A stretch of 64,000 nt of DNA, taken from the NCBI RefSeq assembly GCF_003850345.1, contig NZ_CP027707.1, positions 2,604,001 to 2,668,000 on the forward strand. The letters are read 5' to 3'. Below, in pieces: positions 29,167 through 39,381 of this stretch (position 1 is its first letter; the number at the start of each line of letters is the position of its first letter). The position numbers and the translations under genes were made by a program. The stretch comes from Pseudomonas chlororaphis subsp. piscium. Its GTDB lineage: Bacteria > Pseudomonadota > Gammaproteobacteria > Pseudomonadales > Pseudomonadaceae. Below the pieces are notes generated by a model. That model worked only from the letters and a program-made list of their open reading frames with translations, searched no databases and was not told the DNA's origin.

Positions 29167-30534
29167 TTACGCAGCCTCCACATTGAGCATGAGTTGGGCA
29201 TGCATGGCTTCGGCGGCCCGCTTGCCGTGTTGCACCGCCTGCACGGTGAGGTCCTGGCCGAGGCTGACGCAGTCGCCGCCGGCATACACCCCGGGGATGC
29301 TGGTGCGCAGCTGCTCGTCGACCTCGATGCGTTCGCCGGCGCGCTTGAGTTCGCGGGCCAGCGGGTCGCCCAGGGCGGCGCCGTCGAACGCCTGGCCGAT
29401 GGCCTTGAAGATCGCGTCGGCGGCCAGCTCGAAGGTTTCCCCGGTGGTCTGCAGCCGGCCCTCCACCAGGCGGGTACGGGCGAAGCGCATGCCGCGCACC
29501 CGACCCTGGGCGTCGAGCAGCACTTCCTCGGGGGCGGCCCAGGTCAGCAGGCGCACCTGATTGGCCTTGGCGATGTCCTGTTCATGTTGGGTGGCGCCCA
29601 TGTCCTCGACGCCGCGGCGGTACACCAGGTTCACGTCGTGGGCACCGAGGCGGGCCATCTGCACCGCCATGTCGATCGCCGTGTTGCCGGCGCCGAGGAC
29701 GATGCAGTGGTCGGCCAGGGGCAGTTGAGTGAGGTCGTCGGCCTGGCGCAATTCACGGATGTAGTCGGTGGCGGCCAGCAGGCCGGGGGCGTCTTCATGG
29801 GGCAGGCCCAGCTGTTTGCTGGCGGCCAGGCCGAGGCCGAGGAACACCGCGTCGAACTGCTGGTGCAGTTCGGTGAGGCTCAGGTTGTCGCCGAGCTTGT
29901 GCCCGTGGCGGATCTCGATGCCGCCGATCTGCAACAGGAAATCCAGCTCCTTCTGGGCGAAGTCGTCCACCAGTTTGTACTTGGCGATTCCGTATTCGTT
30001 GAGGCCGCCGGCTTTTTCCCGGGCCTCGAAAATCACCACCTCATGGCCGTGCATGGCGCAGCGGTGGGCGCACGATAGCCCCGCCGGCCCGGCGCCGACC
30101 ACGGCGATGCGCTTGCCGGTGGCGGCGGCGCGCTGGAACGGGTGCTGGCTGAAGTGCGCGTTGTCCACCGCGTAGCGCTGCAGCAGGCCGATCAGCACTG
30201 GCGCGCATTCCTGGGCGTTGTTGCGCACGCAGGCCTGCTGGCACAGGATCTCCGTCGGGCACACCCGGGCACAGCTGCCGCCGAGGATATTGGCCGAGAG
30301 AATCTTCTGCGCCGCGCCCTGCACGTTGTCGGTGTGGATATGGCGGATGAACGAGGGAATGTCGATCTCGCTGGGGCAGGCGTTGACGCACGGCGCGTCG
30401 TAGCAATACAGGCAGCGCGAGGCTTCCAGATGCGCCTGGCGGTCGTTGAGCGGTGGCGCCAGGTCGCTGAAATGGCCGGCGAGGGTGGCACCATCCTCCT
30501 GGGGATGGGGCAAGTGGTTCAGGGTCTTGATCAC
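29167..30534 (-). CDS. preT: NAD-dependent dihydropyrimidine dehydrogenase, subunit PreT
   Basis: This 455-residue flavoprotein delivers electrons from NAD(P)H to PreA. An N-terminal Fe-S region has CLYCYDAPCVNACP and further Cys around GGSCARVCPTEILC. The FAD site is VVGAGPAGLSCAHRC and the nucleotide site GAGNTAIDMAVQMARLG. The arrangement is that of glutamate-synthase small-subunit relatives. preA begins directly after its stop. Confidence 0.93.
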   Translation of the reverse strand: MIKTLNHLPHPQEDGATLAGHFSDLAPPLNDRQAHLEASRCLYCYDAPCVNACPSEIDIPSFIRHIHTDNVQGAAQKILSANILGGSCARVCPTEILCQQACVRNNAQECAPVLIGLLQRYAVDNAHFSQHPFQRAAATGKRIAVVGAGPAGLSCAHRCAMHGHEVVIFEAREKAGGLNEYGIAKYKLVDDFAQKELDFLLQIGGIEIRHGHKLGDNLSLTELHQQFDAVFLGLGLAASKQLGLPHEDAPGLLAATDYIRELRQADDLTQLPLADHCIVLGAGNTAIDMAVQMARLGAHDVNLVYRRGVEDMGATQHEQDIAKANQVRLLTWAAPEEVLLDAQGRVRGMRFARTRLVEGRLQTTGETFELAADAIFKAIGQAFDGAALGDPLARELKRAGERIEVDEQLRTSIPGVYAGGDCVSLGQDLTVQAVQHGKRAAEAMHAQLMLNVEAA

Positions 30535-30627
30535 GGTTTTGACCTCAGTTTTTTTGTCGATTGCCTCTGACGGGCATTGTTTTCACGAACGGGGCGGACA
30601 CCCCGCTGGATTCGCTGCAACGCGTCC

Positions 30628-30760
30628 TGTAGCCGCTGCCGCAGGCTGCGATCGGCTGCGAAGCGGCCGCAAGGGCGGATACCGCGTTCTGTCTGGAGAA
30701 CCGCGAGCGCTGGTTTGGCGACAACTGCGTTGTCGATCGCAGCCTGCGGCAGCGGCTACA
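30628..30760. repeat. Inverted repeat pair, 'TGTAGCCGCTGCCGCAGGCT' family
   Basis: TGTAGCCGCTGCCGCAGGCT starts at 30628, and its reverse complement ends in CAGCGGCTACA at 30760, flanking about 75 bases. This second repeat family is distinct from the REP-like one and also occurs at 35935-36067 and 41364-41494. It fills the gap between preT and the hydantoinase gene. Confidence 0.87.
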
Positions 30761-30783
30761 GGTATTCGGTTTAGGTGCTTGGC

Positions 30784-32262
<1,479 letters not shown>

Positions 32263-32304
32263 TTATGCCGGTTCTAGTGTTCTGGTAATAAGCATGCTGC
32301 GGAA

Positions 32305-32338
32305 TTTTTATTCCTGTCAGCGGTGTCAGGAATAAAAA
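32305..32338. promoter_or_regulatory. 12-base inverted repeat upstream of hydA
   Basis: TTTTTATTCCTG and CAGGAATAAAAA are perfect 12-base arms with a 10-base spacer, 70 bases from the hydA start. T-run first and A-run last is the wrong order for an intrinsic terminator, so an operator is more likely. It lies in the 623-base divergent gap (32236-32858), which holds no gene. Confidence 0.55.
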
Positions 32339-32431
32339 CTAGCTGGTGTTCAATCAATCGGCAAGATTATTTTTTATAAGCATATATCGATATTAAGTTA
32401 TTGAAATATAAAGTTTTAATTCGTAAATCCG

Positions 32432-32459
32432 CAAAATGGTGCAGCCTTTCACCATTTTG
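32432..32459. promoter_or_regulatory. 10-base inverted repeat in the hydA/NCS1 divergent region
   Basis: CAAAATGGTG and CACCATTTTG are perfect arms with an 8-base spacer, in the middle of the AT-rich gap. The size and symmetry fit a dimeric regulator such as the nearby TetR-type protein. No family consensus could be matched with certainty. Confidence 0.55.
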
Positions 32460-32589
32460 ACGCACTTGACAGGATCGAAATATGAGCAAGATTTTCTATG
32501 TGAAATCAGCCGCTTGAAGGAGGCCTGTGGCCCATACGAAAGTTTGAAAAAAGTTTGCGTGCACCAGATTGAGTCCTGACCCGATGGAC

Positions 32590-32627
32590 AACTTGCCCGG
32601 CATTCGGCCTGAGTGAACCGGCAAGTT
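32590..32627. promoter_or_regulatory. Third inverted repeat in the divergent region
   Basis: AACTTGCC (32590-32597) and GGCAAGTT (32620-32627) form 8-base arms 22 bases apart, closer to the permease gene. It could be an operator or a 5'-UTR stem. Confidence 0.35.
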
Positions 32628-32858
32628 ATCTTGGGCAGGAAGTTGTTCAGAATAAAACTGAAGAAACATCAGTTGTTTACATGGATTTTACCGACTGTGA
32701 AGCCGCCTCGACGGGCAAGCCGGCACGCTTATTGAGTGCCGCCGTCGACAGGATGGCCGGTCGGTAAAAGTCGTCAGTTCTCCGGCCATCGCCGGGCTGG
32801 CAGCACGTCTGCCGGCCCGCCCGATGAGCAAAAATAATCAGAAAAAAGTGGAGCGGCC

Positions 32859-34346
32859 ATGCAACAGAACAGATCTCAAGTGACCGAGCGTGCCGGCCTG
32901 TACGAGCTGGACGCCGGCAGCGACGTGCTCGACAGCCCCCGTTACAACCACGATATCGCGCCGACCAAGGTCCACGAGCGCACCTGGAACAAATGGCACA
33001 TCACTGCGTTGTGGGTCGGCATGTCGATCTGCGTGCCGACCTACACCCTGGGCGGCGTGCTCACCGCCTATTTCGGCCTGACGGTGGGTGAGGCGCTGCT
33101 GGCGATCCTGCTGGCCAATATCGTGGTACTGATCCCCCTGACCCTCAACGCCTTCGCCGGCACCAAGTACGGCATTCCGTTCCCGGTGCTGCTGCGTGCG
33201 TCGTTCGGCGTCATCGGCTCCAACGTGCCATGCCTGATCCGCGCTCTGGTGGCCTGCGGCTGGTTCGGCATCCAGACCATGTTCGGCGGCCTGGCGATCC
33301 ACCTGTTCCTCGGCTCGATCTTCGAGGGCTGGAAAGCCTTGGGCGGCACCGGCGAGGTGATCGGCTTCATGATTTTCTGGACCCTCAACCTGTGGGTGGT
33401 GCTGCGTGGCGCCGAGTCGATCAAGTGGCTGGAAACCCTGTCGGCGCCGCTGCTGGTGGCGGTGGGCATCGGGCTGCTGGTATGGGCCTTGCCCAATGTG
33501 TCCCTGAGCGAGCTGCTGGCGATCCCGCCCAAGCGTCCGGAAGGCGCCAGCGTCTACAGCTACTTCTTCGCCGGGCTTACGGCGATGGTCGGTTTCTGGG
33601 CCACCCTGTCGCTGAATATCCCGGACTTCAGCCGCTACGCGAAAAGCCAGAAGGACCAGATCCTCGGGCAGATCTTCGGCCTGCCGCTGACCATGTTCCT
33701 GTTCGCCGCCCTGGGGGTGGTGATGACCGCCGCCTCGGTGAAACTGGTGGGCGTCACCGTCTCCGACCCGGTGAGCCTGATCGGCCATATCCAGAGCCCC
33801 GGCTGGGTGGCACTGGCCATGGCGCTGATCATCATCGCCACGCTGTCGACCAACACCGCGGCGAACATCGTCTCGCCGACCAACGACTTCCAGAACATCG
33901 CGCCCAAGCTGATCGGCCGTACCAAGGCGGTGATCCTCACCGGGCTCGTCGGCTTGGCGCTGATGGCCCATGAGCTGCTGAAAAAGCTCGGCCTGCTGGT
34001 CTCGGACGTCAGCCTGGAGACCGTGTATTCCAACTGGCTGCTGGGTTACTCCAGTCTGCTGGGGCCCATCGCCGGGATCATGGTGGTGGACTATTTCATC
34101 ATCCGCAAACAGCAGCTGGACCTGGCCGGGCTGTACCGCGATGACGTCTACCCGACGTGGAACGGGTACGGCTTTATCGCCTTTGGCGTGCCAGTGGCGC
34201 TGACCCTGCTGTCCCTGGGCAGCGATGCGTTCAGCTGGTTCTACAGCTACGGCTGGTTCACCGGCTCGGCGCTGGGCGGGATCATTTACTACGGGCTGTG
34301 CAGCCTGGGCAGCCCGCAAACCGCGACCGCCAAGACGCCGGTGTAA
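32859..34346 (+). CDS. NCS1-family permease for pyrimidines, hydantoin or allantoin
   Basis: This 495-residue membrane protein has twelve predicted helices. NCS1 family stretches are RTWNKWHITALWVGM in helix 1, GIPFPVLLRASFGV in helix 3, LNIPDFSRYAKSQ (a strong NCS1 signature) and SPTNDFQN. Members import nucleobases, hydantoins, allantoin or thiamine precursors with Na+ or H+. Placed between the dihydropyrimidinase and carbamoylase genes, it most likely imports uracil, thymine or a hydantoin for this pathway. Confidence 0.88.
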   Translation: MQQNRSQVTERAGLYELDAGSDVLDSPRYNHDIAPTKVHERTWNKWHITALWVGMSICVPTYTLGGVLTAYFGLTVGEALLAILLANIVVLIPLTLNAFAGTKYGIPFPVLLRASFGVIGSNVPCLIRALVACGWFGIQTMFGGLAIHLFLGSIFEGWKALGGTGEVIGFMIFWTLNLWVVLRGAESIKWLETLSAPLLVAVGIGLLVWALPNVSLSELLAIPPKRPEGASVYSYFFAGLTAMVGFWATLSLNIPDFSRYAKSQKDQILGQIFGLPLTMFLFAALGVVMTAASVKLVGVTVSDPVSLIGHIQSPGWVALAMALIIIATLSTNTAANIVSPTNDFQNIAPKLIGRTKAVILTGLVGLALMAHELLKKLGLLVSDVSLETVYSNWLLGYSSLLGPIAGIMVVDYFIIRKQQLDLAGLYRDDVYPTWNGYGFIAFGVPVALTLLSLGSDAFSWFYSYGWFTGSALGGIIYYGLCSLGSPQTATAKTPV

Positions 34347-34356
34347 AACGTAAAAG

Positions 34357-34428
34357 CATCGCGGGCAAGCCTCGCTCCTACAGAAGAAAATCGCATGCTT
34401 CTGTAGGAGCGAGGCTTGCCCGCGATGG
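34357..34428. repeat. Inverted pair of REP-like repeats (REPIN)
   Basis: CATCGCGGGCAAGCCTCGCT and the reverse unit flank a short loop between the permease and the carbamoylase gene, interrupting what would otherwise be a continuous operon. Confidence 0.9.
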
Positions 34429-34516
34429 GATCTATCGAACACTGCATCGCTCCAGACGAGTGCACCCTCAAAGGACCCCTCGTCAACCACAACCAGAAAA
34501 GCCTGAGGAGATCACC

Positions 34517-35800
34517 ATGAACGCTGCCGTCGACGTTCTGCAATCCAGCCACCGGCACATCAACCGCGACCGCCTGTGGCAGTCGCTCATGGAACTGGCG
34601 AGGCTCGGGGCCACGGTCAAGGGCGGGGTCTGTCGCCTGGCCCTGACCGACCTCGACCGCCAGGCCCGTGACCTGTTTGTCCAATGGTGCGAGGCCGCGG
34701 GGTGCACGGTCACGGTGGATGGCATCGGCAATATCTTCGCCCGCCGCCCCGGGCGTAACCCGCAGCTGCCGCCGGTGATGACCGGCAGCCATATCGACAC
34801 CCAACCCACCGGCGGCAAGTTCGATGGCTGCTTCGGCGTGCTGGCCGGGCTCGAAGTGCTGCGCACCCTCAACGACCTCGGGGTGGAAACCGAGGCGCCG
34901 CTGGAAGTGGTGGTGTGGACCAACGAAGAAGGTTCGCGCTTCCCGCCGTGCATGATGGGCTCCGGGGTGTTCGCCGAGAAATTCACCCTCGAAGAAACCC
35001 TGGCCAAGACCGATGCCGAGGGCGTGAGCGTCGGCGATGCGCTGAACGCCATCGGCTATGCCGGCAGCCGCAAGGTCAGCGGGCACAAGGTGGGGGCCTA
35101 CTTCGAAGCCCATATCGAGCAGGGGCCGATCCTCGAGGACGAAAAGAAAACCATAGGCGTCGTACTCGGCGCCCTTGGCCAGAAATGGTTCGACCTGAAG
35201 TTGCGCGGCGTCGAGGCCCACGCCGGCCCGACCCCGATGCACCTGCGCAAGGACGCCCTGGTCGGCGCGGCGGCGGTGGTGGCCGCGGTCAACCGCGCCG
35301 CCCTCGGCCATCAACCCCATGCCTGTGGCACTGTGGGCTGCCTGCAGGCCTATCCCGGTTCGCGCAATGTGATCCCCGGGGAAGTACGCATGACCCTGGA
35401 CTTCCGGCACCTGGAACCGGCGCGCCTGGACTCGATGATCGCCGAGGTGCGCCAGGTGATCGACAGCACCTGCGAAGAACATGGCCTGACCTTTGAAATG
35501 CAACCGACCGCGGACTTTCCGCCGCTGTATTTCGACAAGATCTGTGTCGATGCGGTGCGCGAGGCGGCGCAGGGGCTGGGCCTGAGCCATATGGATATCG
35601 TCAGCGGCGCCGGGCACGACGCGATCTTCGTCGCTGAGCTGGGCCCGGCGGGGATGATCTTCGTGCCTTGCGAAGGCGGCATCAGTCACAACGAAATCGA
35701 AAACGCCGACCCCGACGACCTCGCCGCCGGTTGCGCGGTGTTGCTGCGGGCAATGCTGGCGGCGTCCCAGGCGGTTGCCAAGGGGCAGCGCGTGGCCTGA
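34517..35800 (+). CDS. N-carbamoyl-amino acid amidohydrolase / beta-ureidopropionase (M20 type)
   Basis: This 427-residue Zn-dependent hydrolase removes the carbamoyl group, releasing beta-alanine or an amino acid with ammonia and CO2. Metal ligands are visible in GSHIDTQPTGGKFDG, WTNEEGSRF, HIEQGPILE and the late GAGHDA plus GISHNEIE. These are typical of the HyuC/AllC/AmaB branch. The start is ATG 34517 with GAGGAG six bases upstream; the longer open frame upstream runs through repeats. It completes the path PreAT, dihydropyrimidinase, carbamoylase. Confidence 0.9.
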   Translation: MNAAVDVLQSSHRHINRDRLWQSLMELARLGATVKGGVCRLALTDLDRQARDLFVQWCEAAGCTVTVDGIGNIFARRPGRNPQLPPVMTGSHIDTQPTGGKFDGCFGVLAGLEVLRTLNDLGVETEAPLEVVVWTNEEGSRFPPCMMGSGVFAEKFTLEETLAKTDAEGVSVGDALNAIGYAGSRKVSGHKVGAYFEAHIEQGPILEDEKKTIGVVLGALGQKWFDLKLRGVEAHAGPTPMHLRKDALVGAAAVVAAVNRAALGHQPHACGTVGCLQAYPGSRNVIPGEVRMTLDFRHLEPARLDSMIAEVRQVIDSTCEEHGLTFEMQPTADFPPLYFDKICVDAVREAAQGLGLSHMDIVSGAGHDAIFVAELGPAGMIFVPCEGGISHNEIENADPDDLAAGCAVLLRAMLAASQAVAKGQRVA

Positions 35801-35828
35801 GCCTGAATTGAGGGTGTTTGCACTGACG

Positions 35829-35898
35829 CCATCGCGGGCAAGCCTCGCTCCTACTGGAACGCGGATTGCTTCTGTAGGAGCGAGGCTTGCCCGCGATA
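35829..35898. repeat. Inverted pair of REP-like repeats (REPIN)
   Basis: Leftward and rightward units in head-to-head array after the carbamoylase gene. The 408-base gap 35801-36208 consists of this, the next repeat and the promoter region of the solute-binding protein gene. Confidence 0.88.
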
Positions 35899-35934
35899 AT
35901 CGTAAGAGCAGCGCTGAAATCGCTGACAGACACC

Positions 35935-36067
35935 TGTAGCCGCTGCCGCAGGCTGCGATCGCCCGGCACGGGCGCGGCGATCTCAAGACCGATAGAGGCC
36001 CGTCGGGATATCGAGAACCGAGGCCCTGCGGGCCTATCGCAGCCTCGCGGGCTCGGCAGCGGCTACA
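35935..36067. repeat. Second 'TGTAGCCGCTGCCGCAGGCT' inverted repeat pair
   Basis: TGTAGCCGCTGCCGCAGGCT begins at 35935. A diverged inverse ending GGCAGCGGCTACA lies at about 36055-36067. Beyond it, AAGCTAAT (36122-36129) and ATTAGCTT (36165-36172) form AT-rich arms around TA-rich sequence in the promoter region of the next gene. Confidence 0.82.
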
Positions 36068-36208
36068 GGGTGATGTTGTGATCGGCCATCGCATGCAGCT
36101 TGGGATCGTCCACCCGAACCTAAGCTAATTCCTAAAAAGTATTTATATCTTAATTCTTAGATCGATTAGCTTTTAGCGACTTTCCTGTCTCCCAGAAGGT
36201 CCGCCCCC

Positions 36209-37177
36209 ATGCGCCTGCCCTTTGCTTTGCGTCGTAGCTTGTCGATCTCCGCCCTGGCCGGTCTGGCGCTGGGCATGGCCCTCGATGCCCAGGCCGATAC
36301 CGACCTGCGTATCGGCTACCAGAAATCCTCGACCCTGCTGGCGGTGCTCAAGGCCCAGGGCACCCTGGAAAAACAACTGGCGGGGCAGGGCGTGAAGATC
36401 TCCTGGCATGAATTCACCAGCGGCCTGCCCCTGGCGGAATCGTTGAACGTGGGCAACGTCGACATCAGCGCCGACGTCGCCGACACCGTGCCGGTGTTCG
36501 CCCAGGCTGCCGGGGCCAAGCTGACCTATTTCGCCACGGAGACCCCGTCGCCCGCCGCCCAGTCCATAGTCATTCCCAAGGACTCTAGCCTCAAATCCCT
36601 GGCCGATCTCAAGGGCAAGCGCATCGCCGTGACCAAGGCCGCTGGCAGCCATTACCTGCTGATCGCCGCGCTGCGCGAGGCCGGCCTGAGCTTCGCCGAT
36701 ATCCAGCCGGTGTACCTGACCCCGGCCGACGGCCGCGCCGCCCTGGAAACCGCCAAGGTCGATGCCTGGGTCACCTGGGAACCCTTCGTCGCCAGCGCCG
36801 AACGCCAGCAGGGCGCGCGGGTGCTGCACGACGGCCAGGGCCTGGCCAGCTACCGGCGTTATTACCTGGCCTCCAACGATTACGCCAAGGCTCACCCGGA
36901 AGTACTGAAGCAGGTGTTCGCCGAGTTGCAGAAGACCGGCACCTGGGTCAAGGCGCACCCGACGGAGGCGGCGAAATTGCTCGGCCCGCTGTGGGGCAAC
37001 CTGGATGTGACCACGGTGGAGCTGGCCAACAGTCGCCGCACCTACAAGGTGGAGGCAGTGCAGCCGGACGCCCTGGGCGAGCAACAGAAAATCGCCGATG
37101 CCTTCTACCAGGAAAAACTCTTGCCCAAGCCGGTGGATGCCCGCGCGGTGCAGCTGTGGAGCCCCACGCATTTGTGA
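36209..37177 (+). CDS. Periplasmic substrate-binding protein, aliphatic sulfonate/taurine type
   Basis: This 322-residue protein has a signal peptide ending near DAQA-DTDLRIG. RIGYQKSSTLLAVLKAQGTLE is the SsuA/TauA-type opening (given in part), and GNVDISADVADTVPVFAQAAG and the WVTWEPFVA segment are typical of sulfonate or nitrate-type binding proteins. It precedes a fused ATPase-permease of the quaternary-amine type and a second binding protein. An AT-rich promoter with TTAATTCTTAG lies upstream, compatible with sulfur-starvation control, though this is inference. Confidence 0.83.
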   Translation: MRLPFALRRSLSISALAGLALGMALDAQADTDLRIGYQKSSTLLAVLKAQGTLEKQLAGQGVKISWHEFTSGLPLAESLNVGNVDISADVADTVPVFAQAAGAKLTYFATETPSPAAQSIVIPKDSSLKSLADLKGKRIAVTKAAGSHYLLIAALREAGLSFADIQPVYLTPADGRAALETAKVDAWVTWEPFVASAERQQGARVLHDGQGLASYRRYYLASNDYAKAHPEVLKQVFAELQKTGTWVKAHPTEAAKLLGPLWGNLDVTTVELANSRRTYKVEAVQPDALGEQQKIADAFYQEKLLPKPVDARAVQLWSPTHL

Positions 37178-37194
37178 TTGAGCGTTAGTCCGCA

Positions 37195-37251
37195 TTCGCC
37201 GGCAATGCCGGCTCCTGCAGGGATTTGTGTAGGAGCCGGCTGGCCGGCGAA
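37195..37251. repeat. Inverted repeat of a third family (TTCGCCGGC type)
   Basis: TTCGCCGGCAATGCCGGCTC faces GAGCCGGCTGGCCGGCGAA around a short loop, between the binding-protein and ATPase genes. It resembles REP hairpins of another class. Confidence 0.75.
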
Positions 37252-37314
37252 AAGACCTCCCCCTTTTTATTTTCATCACCGCCGTTGGCTGCACGCCCGG
37301 CGTCAGGAGTTCCC

Positions 37315-39381
37315 GTGTCTGCCGTTCACCCCCAAGCGGCCTTTGCCGTCCCAGCCTCGTCCGCCCCGCAACCGGCCAGCGCCGAGGTGGTGCTGGAGCT
37401 GCGCAACCTGACCAAAAGCTACGGCCGCGGCTCGTCCGCGCCGGCGGTGGAGCAGGTCAGCCTCAGCGTGCGCCGTGGCGAAGTGCTGTGCCTGATGGGC
37501 ACCTCCGGCAGTGGCAAGTCCACCTTGCTCCGGCATATCAACCGGCTGATCGAACCCAGCAGCGGCGAAGCGCTGATCGACGGCGCGGCGATCAGCCAGC
37601 TCTCGGCCAAGGACCTGCGCACCCTGCGTTCGCGGCGCATTGGCATGGTCTTCCAGCACTTCGGCCTGCTGCCCCATCGCAGCGTGCGCGACAACGTCGC
37701 CTTGCCCCTGGAGTTGCGCGGCGAACCCGAGGCGCTGCGCCAGGCCGCCGCCGATGTGCAGCTGCGGGCCATGGGCCTGGAGGGCTGGGGCGAGCACTAT
37801 CCCCATGAGCTGTCCGGCGGCATGCAGCAGCGGGTCGGCCTGGCCCGGGCGCTGGTCAGCGAGCCGGACATCCTGCTGATGGACGAACCCTTCAGCGCCC
37901 TGGACCCGACCATCCGCCGCGACCTGCAAAGCCACTTCCTGCGCCTGGTGCGCGAGCGCGGCATCACCACCTTGCTGGTGACCCATGACCCGGCCGAGGC
38001 CCTGCGCCTGGCCGACCGCATCGCGGTGCTGCGCCAGGGCCATCTGATCCAGCTCGGCAGCCCCGACGAGTTGCTGCAGCACCCGGCGGACGCCGAGGTG
38101 GCGGATTTCTTTCAGGAGCACGGCGCGTGCAGCAACACAGTCGCCGCGGCGCCTGTTGCTTCGGCTAAAACAGCGGCCGCTCCGGCGCCCGTGGCCCCGG
38201 GGTTTTCCTTCCAACAGGCGCTGTTGCTGGGGCCGGCGGCCTTGGCCGCCAGCGGGCATGGCGCCTTGTATTGGCTGGGCTTCGCCCTGGAATTGGCGGC
38301 GGCCAGTGCCCTGGGCCAGTGGCTGGCCAGCGCCAGCCTGGGTTGGGCCGGGTTGGCGATTCTTGGCCTGTTGCTCAGCCGCCTGCTCAGCGTGACCCTG
38401 GCCCGCCGCCCGAGCCGCCAGGGCCGTTCCGACTGGCGCCTGCCGTGGCTGGTGCTGCTGTTGTGCCAGGGCCTGGTGCTGTGGCGGGTGGTGGCCGTGG
38501 ATGCCAGCGGCCCCTGGCTGCAATTTCCCGCCGACCGCCAGGCGCTGCTGAGCACCGCGGCCGCCATCGATCAATTGATCGGTTGGTCCCAGGCCACCTT
38601 CGAAAGCACCTTCGTCGGCGTGATAGTCGCCGTGCGCACGGTGATCGAGAGCATCGAAAGCCTGCTGGGCTGGCTGCCCTGGCCGGTGCCGGCGCTGGCC
38701 CTGGTGCTGCTGGCCTGGCGCTCGGCCGGCGCGGCCCTGGCCCTGACCAGCGCGGCGGCCTTGCTCTATATCGGCCTGTTCGGTTTCTGGGAGCGGACCA
38801 TCGCCACCCTGGCCCTGGTGGGTTCCTCGGTGCTGCTGTCGCTGCTGATCGGCGTGCCCGCCGGCATCCTCCTGGCCAAGCGCGCCCTGGCCCGGCGCCT
38901 GATCACGCCCTTGCTGGACGTGATGCAGACCCTGCCGACCTTCGTGTACCTGATCCCGGCGGTCGCATTCTTCTCGGTGGGCAAGACCCCGGCGGTGATC
39001 GCCACGCTGATCTTCGCCCTGGCGCCGATGATCCGCCTCACCGCCCTGGGGATCCAGGAAGTGCCCAGGACCGCCGTTGAAGCGGCCCTGGCCCACGGCG
39101 CCACGCCGTGGCAGATCCTGACCAAGGTCGAGCTGCCCCTGGCCGCCGGCTCGCTGCTGCTGGGGATCAACCAGACCCTGGTGATGAGCCTGTCGATGGT
39201 GGTGGTCGCGGCGCTGATCGGCGCCGGCGGCCTGGGCTACGACGTGATGACCGCGCTGCGCAATATCAAGGGCGGCGAGGGCATGTTGGCCGGCGCGGCG
39301 ATCGTGTTCTGCGCGCTGATTCCCGACCGCATCATTCAAGCGACCCTGCGCCAGCGGGATCGCGCTTTCCATCAGCCATGA
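37315..39381 (+). CDS. Fused ABC transporter ATPase-permease, quaternary-amine (ProV-ProW) type
   Basis: The protein has 688 residues from GTG 37315, chosen because AGGAG lies five bases upstream; a TTG at 37225 opens the frame but sits inside a repeat. Residues 22-260 form an ATPase with Walker A GTSGSGKST (62-70), signature LSGGM (166-170) and Walker B ILLMDEP (186-192). Residues from about 285 carry hydrophobic helices and the ProW-type permease core with EVPRTAVEAALAHGA, the EAA loop. ATPase and permease are normally separate chains. The osmolarity-sensing CBS domains of ProV are absent. It overlaps the next binding-protein gene by ATGA. Confidence 0.87.
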   Translation: MSAVHPQAAFAVPASSAPQPASAEVVLELRNLTKSYGRGSSAPAVEQVSLSVRRGEVLCLMGTSGSGKSTLLRHINRLIEPSSGEALIDGAAISQLSAKDLRTLRSRRIGMVFQHFGLLPHRSVRDNVALPLELRGEPEALRQAAADVQLRAMGLEGWGEHYPHELSGGMQQRVGLARALVSEPDILLMDEPFSALDPTIRRDLQSHFLRLVRERGITTLLVTHDPAEALRLADRIAVLRQGHLIQLGSPDELLQHPADAEVADFFQEHGACSNTVAAAPVASAKTAAAPAPVAPGFSFQQALLLGPAALAASGHGALYWLGFALELAAASALGQWLASASLGWAGLAILGLLLSRLLSVTLARRPSRQGRSDWRLPWLVLLLCQGLVLWRVVAVDASGPWLQFPADRQALLSTAAAIDQLIGWSQATFESTFVGVIVAVRTVIESIESLLGWLPWPVPALALVLLAWRSAGAALALTSAAALLYIGLFGFWERTIATLALVGSSVLLSLLIGVPAGILLAKRALARRLITPLLDVMQTLPTFVYLIPAVAFFSVGKTPAVIATLIFALAPMIRLTALGIQEVPRTAVEAALAHGATPWQILTKVELPLAAGSLLLGINQTLVMSLSMVVVAALIGAGGLGYDVMTALRNIKGGEGMLAGAAIVFCALIPDRIIQATLRQRDRAFHQP

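Noticed and set aside
37225..37314. Upstream TTG start for the fused ABC protein
   Set aside because: It lies within an inverted repeat and adds non-conserved residues; the GTG at 37315 has a well-spaced AGGAG.
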